Counted from the stretch's first letter, positions 16,694 through 25,445 are shown. The stretch is 50,804 nt of DNA from Loktanella sp. PT4BL (GCF_003201935.1 NZ_QJJL01000007.1:1-50804), one strand, 5' to 3'. Notes: generated by a model from the letters alone, not told the origin. Program-made: numbers and translations.

Positions 16694-17577
16694 TCACTTC
16701 AACAACCCAGTTCGCTCCGCCCGTTCCAGCAGCATCTTCACGGACGACGGCTGCCAACTCGTGCGTCCACGTGGTGTACGTTCGCGCATCGCCTCTAGAC
16801 GGTCACAGATCGCCTGCAACGTGATTTCAGGGTCCGCGCCCTTTATGCCTGCGACGATGGCAGGCAAGCGGTCGTCGATTTCGCGCCGTCCAGCACGGTC
16901 CAGCACCTCGGGGGGAAGGAACCCATCGCGCACGTAGGTTTTCACAGCGCGCCGTAGACGGCTCTGTGTCCAGTGCTGATGATGGGGCAGGGGGCGTTGA
17001 TGATCCGCAACACGTCTTCCCAGGCCATATCGGGCCGCAGGCGGCGTACGTGGGGCACCCAATCCTGCGCGGTCTCATTCAGGCGCTCCATGTCGCCGTC
17101 CTGTCGCGCCAGCCGGACCTTGCGCACTGCGGCGGGGTCCTTGGTGCGAAGTCCAGGGTTGCCGCCTACGCGCCCTTTGGCGCGTGCCGACGCCAGCCCC
17201 GCCTTGGTGCGTTCGCGGATCAGCGCTCGTTCGAACTCGGCCGCGGCACCCAGAACCTGCAACGTGAACTTGCCTTGCGGCGATGCCGTGTCGATCGGGT
17301 CCTGTAGGGACCGGAAGAATGCGCCCTTGGCCTCCAGCCGGTCAATTACTTCCAGCAAGTGCGACAGAGACCGCGCAAGCCGGTCGATCCGCACGACGAC
17401 CAGCGTGTCGCCGCTCTGGACGCGTTCGAGCACACGCGCAAGCACCGGACGCGCGCGGTTGCCGCCTGAGCCGTGCTCTTCGAAGATCTCGATGCATCCC
17501 GCAGTTTGAAGCGCCTCAGACTGGGGCAGGGGGGTCTGCTCCTCTGTGGAAACGCGGGCATAGCCTATCAGGGGCAT
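16694..17577 (-). pseudogene. Serine recombinase (resolvase/invertase family), frameshifted
   Basis: The N-terminal frame begins MPLIGYARVSTEEQTPLPQSE with catalytic Ser10. It shows the resolvase pattern (TLVVVRIDRLARSLSHLLEV; LGAAAEFERALIRERTKAGL) but stops at 16942. The expected continuation is in another minus-strand frame. WTQSRLRRAVKTYVRDGFLP runs on through ICDRLEAMRERTPRG and SSVKMLLERAERTGL to the stop at 16694. The shift occurs near 16985-17000, in a G-run region (plus strand GGGGCAGGGGG). Together the two parts make a normal-length enzyme of about 290 residues. It could be a real inactivation or an indel error in the sequence. Confidence 0.8.
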
Positions 17578-17637
17578 GAAATCGGGCCGTTTGCAATTTA
17601 AGGTATCGCTACTAAACGACCAATTGCAGACGGAGGC

Positions 17638-18747
17638 CTATAGCCCTGCGGCTCTGGTAAGGTTCACCCGGAACCGGTCGCGGCGGCGCTGGTAGCGGCG
17701 GGTCATCTCCGCGGACGCGTGGCCGAGCTGCTTCTGCACATAGCGTTCGTCGACTTCGGCAGAGCTAGCGAGACCGGCGCGCAGGGAGTGGCCGGAGAAG
17801 CGTGCGAGGCGGTCCTTCTCGGGCAGCTCAGATCGGATGCCTGCGTCCATGACCGTACGCTTGATCAAACGCGCGACATGCTTGTCGTTTAGTCTCTTTA
17901 CAGAGGCCCTTTTGCCATCGCGAGAAGTGCCCACGAAGATAGGACCGAAGTCGATCTTCGCGAAGTGCAGCCATTGCGTGAGCGCGTGGATGGGACACGT
18001 CTGATCCTTGGAGCCGCGGCCTATCTCGACCACGCGCCAGCCGGACTTGGCATTGAGGGTGAGCAGGGCACCCTTGTCAAAGATCTCGATCCAGCCGCCA
18101 GAATCCGGCGTGTCGTCCTTGTGCACATCAAGACTGACGATTTCCGAGCGGCGGAGGCCTCCGGCATAGCCTAGCAGCAGGATGGCCCGATCTCGCAACC
18201 CGCGCAGATCGAAGGGCAGGGTGGTGACCATCGCGAGGATGTCCTCTGCCAAAATCGCCTCCTTCTGCACGGGCGGCCGCGCATGCTTGCGCTTGATCCC
18301 GGCCAGTACGGTGGCGATGTGGCGGTTCTTGCGATCAAGGGTGAAACCACGCTGCGCATAGTTCCAGGCGAGGCCCGACAAGCGCCGGTCGATGGTGGTG
18401 ACCGAGAGGGCAGGGGAAGGGGGTGAGCCGGACGCCAGGTCTGCGAGGTAAAGCCCGATCATCTCAGGCGAGGGCGGCAGCGGCTCGGCACCCTTCATCC
18501 GGCACCAGCGCGTGAAATGCGCCCAGTCCTTGGCGTAGGCCTTCAACGTGTTGTCCGAGGCCGCAGCGCGGGCATAGTCGCGGGCGGTGTCGACCAGGCG
18601 ATCGAGCGTGCCAGAGCCGGCGACAAAGGACGGCAGGCTCAAGGCCTCGCCGTCAGGGCGATCTCTCTCGTTGTCCTCGTTGGGCGAATACCCGTTTGTC
18701 GGCTTTGAGCGCGACTTCGCATGGTTTTCTGACATGTCGTTGAGCAT
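17638..18747 (-). CDS. Tyrosine recombinase / site-specific integrase
   Basis: This 369-residue phage-integrase-family recombinase carries the catalytic set. Arg is in GGLRRSE near 199, HSLRAG has H320 and R323, LGHAS has H343, and MTRRYQRR has the nucleophile Tyr352. An N-terminal SAM-like core-binding domain spans about 45-155. ATG 18747 has AAGAAG just upstream; ATG 18735 is also possible. A dif-like inverted repeat lies immediately upstream (18754-18786). The enzyme may resolve plasmid multimers or integrate at that site. The serine recombinase is just downstream in the same direction. Confidence 0.9.
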   Translation of the reverse strand: MLNDMSENHAKSRSKPTNGYSPNEDNERDRPDGEALSLPSFVAGSGTLDRLVDTARDYARAAASDNTLKAYAKDWAHFTRWCRMKGAEPLPPSPEMIGLYLADLASGSPPSPALSVTTIDRRLSGLAWNYAQRGFTLDRKNRHIATVLAGIKRKHARPPVQKEAILAEDILAMVTTLPFDLRGLRDRAILLLGYAGGLRRSEIVSLDVHKDDTPDSGGWIEIFDKGALLTLNAKSGWRVVEIGRGSKDQTCPIHALTQWLHFAKIDFGPIFVGTSRDGKRASVKRLNDKHVARLIKRTVMDAGIRSELPEKDRLARFSGHSLRAGLASSAEVDERYVQKQLGHASAEMTRRYQRRRDRFRVNLTRAAGL

Positions 18748-18753
18748 ATCTTC

Positions 18754-18786
18754 TTATGTCCGATAATGCAAACTTATTGGACATAA
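18754..18786. repeat. dif-like recombination core site candidate
   Basis: TTATGTCCGATAA and the inverted TTATTGGACATAA (one mismatch) flank TGCAAAC. The layout, about 11-13 bp arms with inner ATAA and TTAT around a 7-bp centre, is that of sites bound by XerC/XerD-like tyrosine recombinases. It lies 7 bases upstream of the tyrosine recombinase start. Use as its crossover site, operator, or both is inferred. Confidence 0.6.
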
Positions 18787-18860
18787 CCGTGAGCGGTAAA
18801 GTGAGGCGGTTAGATCGTTATTTTCTGGCAGAAAGCGCCGCGCTGATGTAGGCATCACGC

Positions 18861-19754
18861 ATGACTTTTGCCCGGCCAGATCACATCAACGACGTCGACA
18901 CCTTACCCCGGGTGCCTGCCTGGGTCACCTCCACGCGTGCTGAAACCCTTGAGGATGTTGCGTTTTTGTCGGGCTCGGCATTGAGCCACCTGCATCTTGT
19001 GTTGGGACGCCACGAGGTGCCCCAAGCCTTGTTGAGGGATCGTCTGGCCCTAAAGGCCGCCGAAGCCTGTATGGTCTTTTCTGGACGGCCTGAACGGGCA
19101 GGGGAGCTGCGCGACGCGGTGCACCTCCTGCGCCCCGGCGATCTACTCGGGCCGGCGGGCGAAACCTATCAGCGTTGGCGGCGCGGGATCAAGCGGCCGG
19201 TTTCGATGAAGCAGCTGCATCGGGCCTTGCCTGAGTTTGAACCTGACCAGATCGCGAACTGGCTCGACCAGTGCGGCGTGGGGCAGGGGGCACCGGTTGC
19301 GCGCGCCGCCTCCGTTTTGGAAACCATCATGACGGATGTGCCCCGCGCCGAAGTGCCGGCGCTGATTTTGGCGGACGCGGCCTTGGCACAGGCGCTTGGT
19401 TGGGATCATCTGGTGCCGCTGCTGTCTTTGAGTCTGAAGCGTGCCGACCTTTATAAGCGCGGCGAAGAGTTGCGGCTGGCCTGTCACCGTGCCGTGATCC
19501 CATCGGCGATCGAGGCGGTGCGCTTGGCCACCGATCTGGCGCGCCGTGCTGCCCACTTGAAGGCGGACGCGCCGAAACTGCGCGCCAAAGGGGCAGGGCA
19601 GGCGGTCGAGATATTCCTGACCCGCGATGCGGTCGCGGCCTCTGCGTTACCTTTGCCGGACCGTGCCGCGCGACGGCTTTGCGACCGGCTGGTTGGATTG
19701 GGTGCGGTGCGCGAGTTGACCGGGCGTGACACCTTCCGACTGTACGGGGTGTAA
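18861..19754 (+). CDS. DUF1403 family protein
   Basis: This 297-residue protein of the DUF1403 family is common next to ScpB on Rhodobacteraceae plasmids. Conserved-looking segments include VPAWVTSTRAETLEDVAFLSG at the N-terminus. LKAAEACMVFSGRPERAGELRDA and a central proline-rich stretch (GDLLGPAGETYQRWRRG) follow. LILADAALAQALGWDHLVPLL is near 170, and the end is DRLVGLGAVRELTGRDTFRLYG. No catalytic motif is apparent. It is separated by one base from the ScpB start (TAAGATG), so the two are almost certainly an operon. Function is unknown, possibly replicon maintenance. Confidence 0.88.
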   Translation: MTFARPDHINDVDTLPRVPAWVTSTRAETLEDVAFLSGSALSHLHLVLGRHEVPQALLRDRLALKAAEACMVFSGRPERAGELRDAVHLLRPGDLLGPAGETYQRWRRGIKRPVSMKQLHRALPEFEPDQIANWLDQCGVGQGAPVARAASVLETIMTDVPRAEVPALILADAALAQALGWDHLVPLLSLSLKRADLYKRGEELRLACHRAVIPSAIEAVRLATDLARRAAHLKADAPKLRAKGAGQAVEIFLTRDAVAASALPLPDRAARRLCDRLVGLGAVRELTGRDTFRLYGV

Positions 19755-19755
19755 G

Positions 19756-20334
19756 ATGGCAGAGTTTGATCGCGAACTGGCCGACCTGCCGCCGGAGCTG
19801 CGCTGGCGTGAATGGATGCGCCGAATTGAGGCGGTGCTCTTTGCCTCTGCCTCGCCGGTGCCGCGCGACGACCTGGCGCGCGTGGTGGGGCAGGGGGCCT
19901 CGGTCGATCTGCTGGTCGAGGACCTCACCGCCGATCTGGAGGGGCGGGCATTCGAGATCGCTCAAGTCGCCGGCGGCTGGATGTTCCGGACCCGGGCGGC
20001 CTACGCGCCCGCGATCCGCGCCACGGCGGATCGCGGGGATCAGATGCTGGATCTGAATGAATTCGACGTCGCGGTGCTGGCCGCCATTGCCTACCACCAG
20101 CCGATCACCCGCGATGGGCTCAAAGACATTTTCGGTAAGGAGATCAGCCGCGAGTTGATTGGGCGACTGCATGCACGCGACCTCATCAGAACCGGGCCGC
20201 GAAGCCCCCGCCGAGGCGCACCCTACACATTTGTCACGACCGCGCAGTTCCTTGTCGCGTTCGGGCTCGAGAGCCTGCTCGATCTTCCAGATCGTGAGCA
20301 GTTGGCGGATGCTGGCGTTGTGGCGGAAGGATGA
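19756..20334 (+). CDS. ScpB-like SMC-complex subunit
   Basis: This 192-residue protein is of the ScpB (segregation and condensation protein B) family, the winged-helix kleisin partner of SMC. Visible family segments are RIEAVLFASASPVPRDDLARVV near residue 20, then AAIAYHQPITRDGLKDIFGK near 112-131. GPRSPRRGAPYTFVTT and FLVAFGLESLLDLPDRE near 160-180 complete it. ATG 19756 sits one base after the DUF1403 stop. A plasmid copy beside DUF1403 suggests a replicon-specific role, but that is inference. No ScpA or SMC gene is nearby. Confidence 0.9.
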   Translation: MAEFDRELADLPPELRWREWMRRIEAVLFASASPVPRDDLARVVGQGASVDLLVEDLTADLEGRAFEIAQVAGGWMFRTRAAYAPAIRATADRGDQMLDLNEFDVAVLAAIAYHQPITRDGLKDIFGKEISRELIGRLHARDLIRTGPRSPRRGAPYTFVTTAQFLVAFGLESLLDLPDREQLADAGVVAEG

Positions 20335-20478
20335 CGCTTGTCCACGACGGCCACCATCATAGCAATATTCATGAGTTATTGAAAGGCATCAAATAATTCA
20401 CGATGAACTCGGCGGAGAGGATTGGCGGATAGGTGGTCAAAGCCGCGAGTGGTCTTCCAATCGACAAGACCGTCGCAA

Positions 20479-20640
20479 TCACGGCGTGTTGATTTCGGCT
20501 TCGAGCCTTGCGATCGTGTTCAGCACGTAGTCAAAGCGCGGTGCATCGCCCATGATCATTTCCCGTATGCCAGTGTAATCCTGGCGGAGGGCTGTCTTGA
20601 GCGTCTCGTTTGGAAGTAAGCGCAGTTGTCGCGTAGCCCT
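20479..20640 (-). pseudogene. C-terminal fragment resembling a nucleotidyltransferase
   Basis: Minus-strand reading gives about 53 residues ending with a natural stop (NETLKTALRQDYTGIREMI, then MGDAPRFDYVLNTIARLEAE). It resembles the C-terminal helix of AbiEii-type nucleotidyltransferase toxins. A stop codon directly precedes the fragment at about 20641, and no start is present. It is a remnant with no product expected. Confidence 0.35.
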
Positions 20641-21105
20641 TAATTGTGAGATGGGAAATCCAACGAAATCAACGGCTGTGCTTTGCGCTTAAATATGAGA
20701 TTTTGCCTTTGATTGGGGTATCCTTGCCCATAAATCTGAGACGGTGGGCCAGCAGAATAGATCTAATAAACCATTGAATGTCATTCGGTTAGATTAGTCG
20801 TCTCATATTTATAGGTAAGATTTCGGGGGCAAAATGGTCTTCAAAGCGTCCTGTCTCATCGTTAAGGGCAACGCGACAGCAAGGCTCGCCGCGTAATTGG
20901 CGATCAAAAGAGCCCCTCACTGGTGAACTGGAAACTTTGCGACGGAATCTGACCAACACCAACAATCCGACGAGCTAACCCTGAAGTTCCTACTGGTCTT
21001 CGCGGAATATCAGAGGGGGTTTCCACGCGAAGTAAAAGCGGTCAACACTTAGCCGATTCATCAAGTGTGCACAGGATCCGCTGCGGTCGATCAATCGTAT
21101 ATTCT
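20641..21105. other. Region without recognisable genes, left flank of IS66
   Basis: No gene recognised except a short minus-strand frame near the right edge (stop at 20990) that is split by the IS66 insertion. An imperfect inverted repeat (CTAATAAACC with GGTTAGATTAG) lies near 20767-20795. Confidence 0.4.
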
Positions 21106-21113
21106 TTACGACA
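21106..21113. repeat. 8-bp target duplication, left copy (IS66)
   Basis: TTACGACA directly precedes the left end of IS66 and recurs at 23663-23670 after the right end, the 8-bp duplication expected for this family. Confidence 0.9.
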
Positions 21114-21158
21114 GTAACCACGCCATTGGCACCGTCTGCCTGAGGCTGGGATGATGAT

Positions 21159-21200
21159 CTAAGAGACGTCGCTAAGGACGTCATTAACGACGTCTCTTAG
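21159..21200 (+). promoter_or_regulatory. Perfect 13-bp-arm hairpin ahead of IS66 tnpA
   Basis: CTAAGAGACGTCG and its exact inverse CGACGTCTCTTAG enclose 16 bases that contain another GACGTC, making three such palindromes in 42 bp. It ends 12 bases before the tnpA start. It may bind a regulator or fold in read-through RNA to limit transposase translation; both are inferred. Confidence 0.5.
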
Positions 21201-21212
21201 ACGGGGTCTGGG

Positions 21213-21593
21213 ATGCGCGGTGAAATTCTTGGGTTGGAGCGGCGGCGCTTCTGGCGTGACGAGGACAAGCTTGAGATTGTCATGTCGGTCGGGATCAACG
21301 GGGCTACGGTGACACAGGTGGCGCAGCACCATGAGGTAACGCGGCAGCAGATTTATGCGTGGCGGCATGAGTTGAAGAAGAAGGGCCTTTGGTCACCTGA
21401 TGCCGGTGCGATCTTTTTTCCTTTGGACATGCCAGTTGCGGCCGGAGTGCCGGTGGCGCAGGTGCCGGTCGCTGAGGCACCGCCGCCGGTTGCGGTTGAA
21501 TTGCGTCTGCGTGGCGGGCGCAGTTTGCATTTTGAAAGCACGATCGATCCGGCTACGCTGTCGGGGCTGATCCGCGCGGTGGATGGGGCATGA
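21213..21593 (+). CDS. tnpA: IS66 accessory protein TnpA
   Basis: This 126-residue helix-turn-helix protein is of the IS66 TnpA type (FWRDEDKLEIVMSVGINGATVTQV split as EDKLEIVMSVGIN and ATVTQVAQHHEVTRQQIYAW). It is required with TnpB and TnpC for IS66 transposition. An alanine/proline-rich linker leads to a C-terminal segment (VAVELRLRGGRSLHFESTIDP). It overlaps tnpB by four bases. The start is ATG 21213, just after the hairpin. Confidence 0.92.
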   Translation: MRGEILGLERRRFWRDEDKLEIVMSVGINGATVTQVAQHHEVTRQQIYAWRHELKKKGLWSPDAGAIFFPLDMPVAAGVPVAQVPVAEAPPPVAVELRLRGGRSLHFESTIDPATLSGLIRAVDGA

Positions 21594-21937
21594 TCGGCCC
21601 CGGCACCGGCGTGCGCGTGTATCTGGCCTGCGGGGTGACGGATATGCGCAAGGGGATCGCGGGTCTGGCGGCGCTGGCCCAGGACGTCTTGCGGCAGAAG
21701 CCCGCCAGTGGTGCGGTCTTTGCGTTTCGGGGGCGTCGCGGTGATCGGCTGAAGTTGCTTTATTGGGATGGGCAGGGATTTTGCCTCTATTACAAGGTGC
21801 TTGAGCGAGGGCGTTTCCCTTGGCCGAATGCTCAGGATGGGGCAATGCGTCTGACCTCGGCGCAGCTTGCGATGCTGTGGGAAGGGGTCGACTGGCGGCG
21901 TCCGGATTGGGGTGCTCCGCCTGCGCGGGTGGGGTGA
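21590..21937 (+). CDS. tnpB: IS66 accessory protein TnpB
   Basis: This 115-residue protein of the IS66 Orf2/TnpB family is recognisable by VYLACGVTDMRKGIAGLAAL near residues 10-29. FRGRRGDRLKLLYWDGQGF and CLYYKVLERGRFPWP follow. The family is needed for transposition but has no known enzymatic activity. It is coupled to tnpA by an ATGA overlap and followed by tnpC after about 60 bases. It appears complete. Confidence 0.93.
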   Translation: MIGPGTGVRVYLACGVTDMRKGIAGLAALAQDVLRQKPASGAVFAFRGRRGDRLKLLYWDGQGFCLYYKVLERGRFPWPNAQDGAMRLTSAQLAMLWEGVDWRRPDWGAPPARVG

Positions 21938-21999
21938 TTTTGTCACCTAATTTGCTTTGTTTCTATGGTGCTTTGGCCGAATTTTTGGTAGTCAGGCGC

Positions 22000-23637
22000 A
22001 TGTCGAAACCTGCTGAAAACCTGCCTGATGATCCCGCTGAATTGCTGGCGATGATCGCCGCTTTGCAGGCCGAGAACGCGCGGATTGCGGCAGAAAATGC
22101 CAAGATATCGGCCACCCTGCGCGTCCATGACCAGCTGGTGCAGGCGCTGCGTCTGCGGATCGCCAAGCTCCAGAAACTAGCCTTCAGCAAATCCTCAGAA
22201 AAGATCGAATGCGAGATCGAGCAGCTAGAACTGGCGCTGGAAGACCTGCTGGTGGCGGTGGCCGAAGACGATGAAGCGCTCATCGACGAAGGGCAGGATG
22301 AGCCGCCACAAGACGCTGCCGATGCGCCCGCTTTGCGCCGGCGCCCGCGTGTCTCGGATACGACCCCGCGCGAACGCCGCGAACTGGACCCCGGCACTTG
22401 CTGCCCGGACTGTGGCGACGATCTGCGTGTCGTGGGTGAGGATGTCAGCGAACTGCTCGATATGATCGCCGCGCAGATGAAGGTCATTCAGATCGCCCGG
22501 ATCAAGAAATCCTGCCGCCGCTGCGAAAAAATGGTGCAGGAACCAGCCCCAAGCCGTCCGATCCCGGGCAGCATGGCAGGCCCGAACCTGCTGGCGCATG
22601 TGCTGGTCTCGAAGTTCGACGATCATTTGCCTCTGTATCGCCAGCACAAGATCTTCGCCTGCATGGGGGCGGATATTCCCGAAAGCACGCTGGTCGGCTG
22701 GTGCGGACGAGCCATGAAGACGTTGCAGCCGCTGATCGAACGGATCGAGGCGGACATCATGGCCAGCGACCTGTTGCACGCTGACGATACGCCTATCCGG
22801 GTGCTGGATCATTCATTGCGCGACAGGGGGCTGGGAAAAGGCGTCAGACAAGGCCGGATCTGGGCCTATGTGCGCGACCAGCGGCCATGGGCCGGGGCAT
22901 CGCCGCCAGGTGCTGTCTATCGCTTTGCGCCAGACTGGAAAGAAGAGCACGTTCTTGGCCACCTGGCCGATGCGCGCGGCATCCTTCAAGCGGATGGTTA
23001 CAAATGCTATGCCAAGCTCTACGTGCCAGAGCCCGGTGAGAAACCGCGTTTGCGCGAGGCGGCCTGCTGGGCCCACCTGCGGCGTGACTTCCATGACTTC
23101 TGGTCCTCGACCAATTCCGAGATCGCCCGTGAGGCACTCGACCGGATTGGCAAGTTCTACGACATCGAGCGCGACATCAACAGTCAGCCCGCTGACGTCC
23201 GCTATGCGGCGCGGCAAAAGCTCAGCCGGCCCAAGGTCGAGGCTTTCTTTGCCTGGTCCGAACAGCAGCTTCTGCGTATCTCGGGCAAAAGCGATCTGGC
23301 CAAGGCATTCCGCTATGGCCTCGCCCGGCAGGAGGCCTTCAGCCTGTTTCTGTCTGACGGACGCGTGGCCATCGACAACAACCCGGCCGAACGCGCCCTG
23401 CGCCCGATTGGTATAGGACGGAAAAACTGGCTCTTCGCAGGAGCCGACACCGGTGCGGAAACCTTGGCGCGCGCGATGACTGTCATTGAAACGGCCAAGC
23501 TGAACGGTCTCGACCCGCTGGCCTATCTTGCCGACATCCTCGACCGCATCCACGATCACAAGATCAACCGACAGGATGAATTGCTGCCCTGGAACTGGAC
23601 GCCGCTGACATCCGTGACGAACATTCAAGCCGCGTGA
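22000..23637 (+). CDS. tnpC: IS66 transposase TnpC
   Basis: This is the DDE transposase of the element, 545 residues from ATG 22000. The frame is open further upstream, but only over tnpB. It has an N-terminal leucine-zipper-like coiled coil (ALQAENARIAAENAKISATLR). A zinc-finger region follows (CCPDCGDDL and CRRCEKMV). The catalytic core includes ASDLLHADDTPIRVLD (first Asp) and ILQADGYKCYAKLY (second Asp). The C-terminal segment DGRVAIDNNPAERALRPI carries the Glu. No stop or frameshift is seen. It is the best candidate here for an active transposase. Confidence 0.95.
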   Translation: MSKPAENLPDDPAELLAMIAALQAENARIAAENAKISATLRVHDQLVQALRLRIAKLQKLAFSKSSEKIECEIEQLELALEDLLVAVAEDDEALIDEGQDEPPQDAADAPALRRRPRVSDTTPRERRELDPGTCCPDCGDDLRVVGEDVSELLDMIAAQMKVIQIARIKKSCRRCEKMVQEPAPSRPIPGSMAGPNLLAHVLVSKFDDHLPLYRQHKIFACMGADIPESTLVGWCGRAMKTLQPLIERIEADIMASDLLHADDTPIRVLDHSLRDRGLGKGVRQGRIWAYVRDQRPWAGASPPGAVYRFAPDWKEEHVLGHLADARGILQADGYKCYAKLYVPEPGEKPRLREAACWAHLRRDFHDFWSSTNSEIAREALDRIGKFYDIERDINSQPADVRYAARQKLSRPKVEAFFAWSEQQLLRISGKSDLAKAFRYGLARQEAFSLFLSDGRVAIDNNPAERALRPIGIGRKNWLFAGADTGAETLARAMTVIETAKLNGLDPLAYLADILDRIHDHKINRQDELLPWNWTPLTSVTNIQAA

Positions 23638-23662
23638 GCTGCGGTAGCAATGGCGTGGTTAC

Positions 23663-23670
23663 TTACGACA
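23663..23670. repeat. 8-bp target duplication, right copy (IS66)
   Basis: TTACGACA directly follows the right inverted repeat of IS66 and matches the left copy at 21106-21113. Confidence 0.9.
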
Positions 23671-23758
23671 CGACACTGGTTCATTTGGGTCCGCGAAACG
23701 TAGAGGGCCTGTCGATCTGTTGGTTCGTTTCATTTGACCGGGGCAATTGCCGGATGGT

Positions 23759-24259
23759 CTAGACCAAGTGCAGGTGGTTGCCTGACGCAACGATGTGGTA
23801 AGGTGCCGTTATTCTGTTCTTGAGGAGACAGACTCGGCGGTCAGGTGCGGTGCTTTCGACCTCTGCCATGAAATTTGCAAAGGGTATTCTTGTGGTCGTA
23901 ACTTGATCAACAGGTCTCTGTGGTTTGACGGGCCGCATCAGGCCTTTCCTGTCGCATCGCTGCATCAGCTCGGTGACAAGCAGAGTTGGCACAACAGCAG
24001 GTGATTTACCGATTTTCACAATGTGTGCGATGCCAAAGATGGATTGGATTTGGACCCAGAAGTCCTGAGACATATCAAGCGCCACAAAAAGGTGGTCTGG
24101 AAAAAGAGGGCGCGTGGACGCCAACGTCGCACCGTAGTACTGGTCTGGCTCTTCCTCGACCGGCAGAAAGGTCTCGAAGTTTTTTATCTGCAGATTTCTC
24201 TGGGAAATCTGAACGCTGTTTGACTTGGCCTGTGCCAAAAACCATCGAGATTGTCTCAT
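23759..24259 (-). CDS. NusG/RfaH-like transcription antitermination protein
   Basis: This is a 166-residue specialised NusG paralog. The NGN domain is visible from the start (SRWFLAQAKSNSVQISQRNL; IKNFETFLPVEEE; RPLFPDHLFVALD; QSIFGIAHIVKIGKSPAVVP). A shorter KOW-like C-terminus follows (FANFMAEVESTAPDRRVCLL). I use ATG 24259, with AGAGG ten bases upstream. Such RfaH-like proteins usually stand at the head of polysaccharide or secretion operons. Here the sequence beyond its 3' end is cut by IS66, so any target operon is missing from this place. Confidence 0.8.
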   Translation of the reverse strand: MRQSRWFLAQAKSNSVQISQRNLQIKNFETFLPVEEEPDQYYGATLASTRPLFPDHLFVALDMSQDFWVQIQSIFGIAHIVKIGKSPAVVPTLLVTELMQRCDRKGLMRPVKPQRPVDQVTTTRIPFANFMAEVESTAPDRRVCLLKNRITAPYHIVASGNHLHLV

Positions 24260-24537
24260 TTGTGATGAACCTCTAACTACTATACTACCGCACACCTTGT
24301 GTGCGGCCTTTTCCGCCTATGCGCCAATATGCATGGGGGTTGCATTGCGTATCTTTGGATGAGCGCGCAGTATAGATGAGACGGTAGTTGCTAAGTGGTC
24401 CGCAGACTCATGACGCTCAGCGGCCTCACGCTCCAAGAATACATCTGCAAGAATTGGACATCTGAGCCAAATAGGTTCATCTTAAATTTGATCCACCAGA
24501 TGCTGGGACTAACCACTTTGTGGCTTGCTCATGGTAT

Positions 24538-25306
24538 CTAGGCAGCCGACTGATAAAACTCGATCCACAGTCTGACCGATGCCAGTTTGATCATCGATAG
24601 GAAGTTGCGAAACGTCTTTTCGTATCCGGCTGCAATACGACGGAGCGAGGTTTTCAGCCTGCCAAAGAACCACTCGAATTTGTTACGTTCTCGGTAGATT
24701 TCAGCATCGAATTCTGCGGGCAGTTTACAGTTGACCTTGGGAGAGATGACGTCGATAGCGCCCTGTTCCTAGATCATGTCCCTGGTCCAGTCTGCGTCAT
24801 ATGCTTTGTCCGCGAGCACGTGTTGATCGGGCTGCAGGTTGTCGAGCAGTGACGTGCATGGCGGCGCGTCATGGGCTTGACCGGGTGTCAATTCATATTG
24901 GATCGGCAATCCATCCTGATTGGTAAGTACAGGTGGTTTCGTCCCTAGTCCGCCCCGTGAACAACCTAAACAGCGGCGCGGGTCTTTTTTTAAGTGTCGT
25001 GGCGGAATGATGCGCGCGCACGATGGTCCCGTCGACCATCACCATGTCAACGTCATGCCCGCTGGCGATCGTGTCCATGATCTGGTCCCAGTGGCGCGGG
25101 TGGCTACACCGGTTGAAACGGTTGTAGACCGTGGTCGGTGGGCTGTATTGCTCACGTAGATCAGCCCAAGGGATGCCGATGCGCAGGACGTTGAAAATAC
25201 CGTTGATCACGCGGGTTTCATCAACCCGCTTCTTGCACCTTGTCGTGTTGGGCAAGACCGCCTTGATGAATTCCCATTCAAGATCGCTCACGTCTAATCG
25301 CACCAT
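24538..25306 (-). pseudogene. IS5-family transposase, degraded
   Basis: The N-terminal part (24893-25306) reads MVRLDVSDLEWEFIKAVLPN, then NGIFNVLRIGIPWADLREQY and VDMVMVDGTIVRAHHSAT, as in IS5 transposases. The continuation in another frame reads HVLADKAYDADWTRDMI, then an in-frame stop. KFEWFFGRLKTSLRRIAAGY follows to the stop near 24538. At least one frameshift and one stop disable it. Clear terminal repeats were not found. Confidence 0.85.
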
Positions 25307-25445
25307 TTGTATCCTCCCGCCCGATGTTCGCCCGAGAGTGAATCACAAACCTATACAATCAAACACGAATTAAGGGGTGTGCTGCCTAGTTGATAATTGC
25401 TGGGAAAAGTCTTGGCAAAAACCACAAGTGACGGCAAGTGCCGAT

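Larger units (their letters stand above)
21114..23662 (+). mobile_element. Complete IS66-family insertion sequence (2549 bp)
   Basis: Terminal inverted repeats begin GTAACCACGCCATTG at the left and are matched inverted at the right end, followed in both by NNACCG. The element is bounded by an exact 8-bp duplication (TTACGACA). It carries tnpA, tnpB and tnpC in the usual order without disruption, so it looks recent and possibly active. A strong hairpin lies between the left end and tnpA. Confidence 0.95.

Noticed and set aside
17588..17632. Possible res site with GCAATT/AATTGC arms upstream of the serine recombinase
   Set aside because: Only 6-bp arms and no recognised subsite pattern; chance cannot be excluded.
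19327..20172. Minus-strand 281-codon frame antisense to DUF1403 and ScpB
   Set aside because: Both plus-strand genes have strong family features; the antisense frame is proline/arginine rich and has none.
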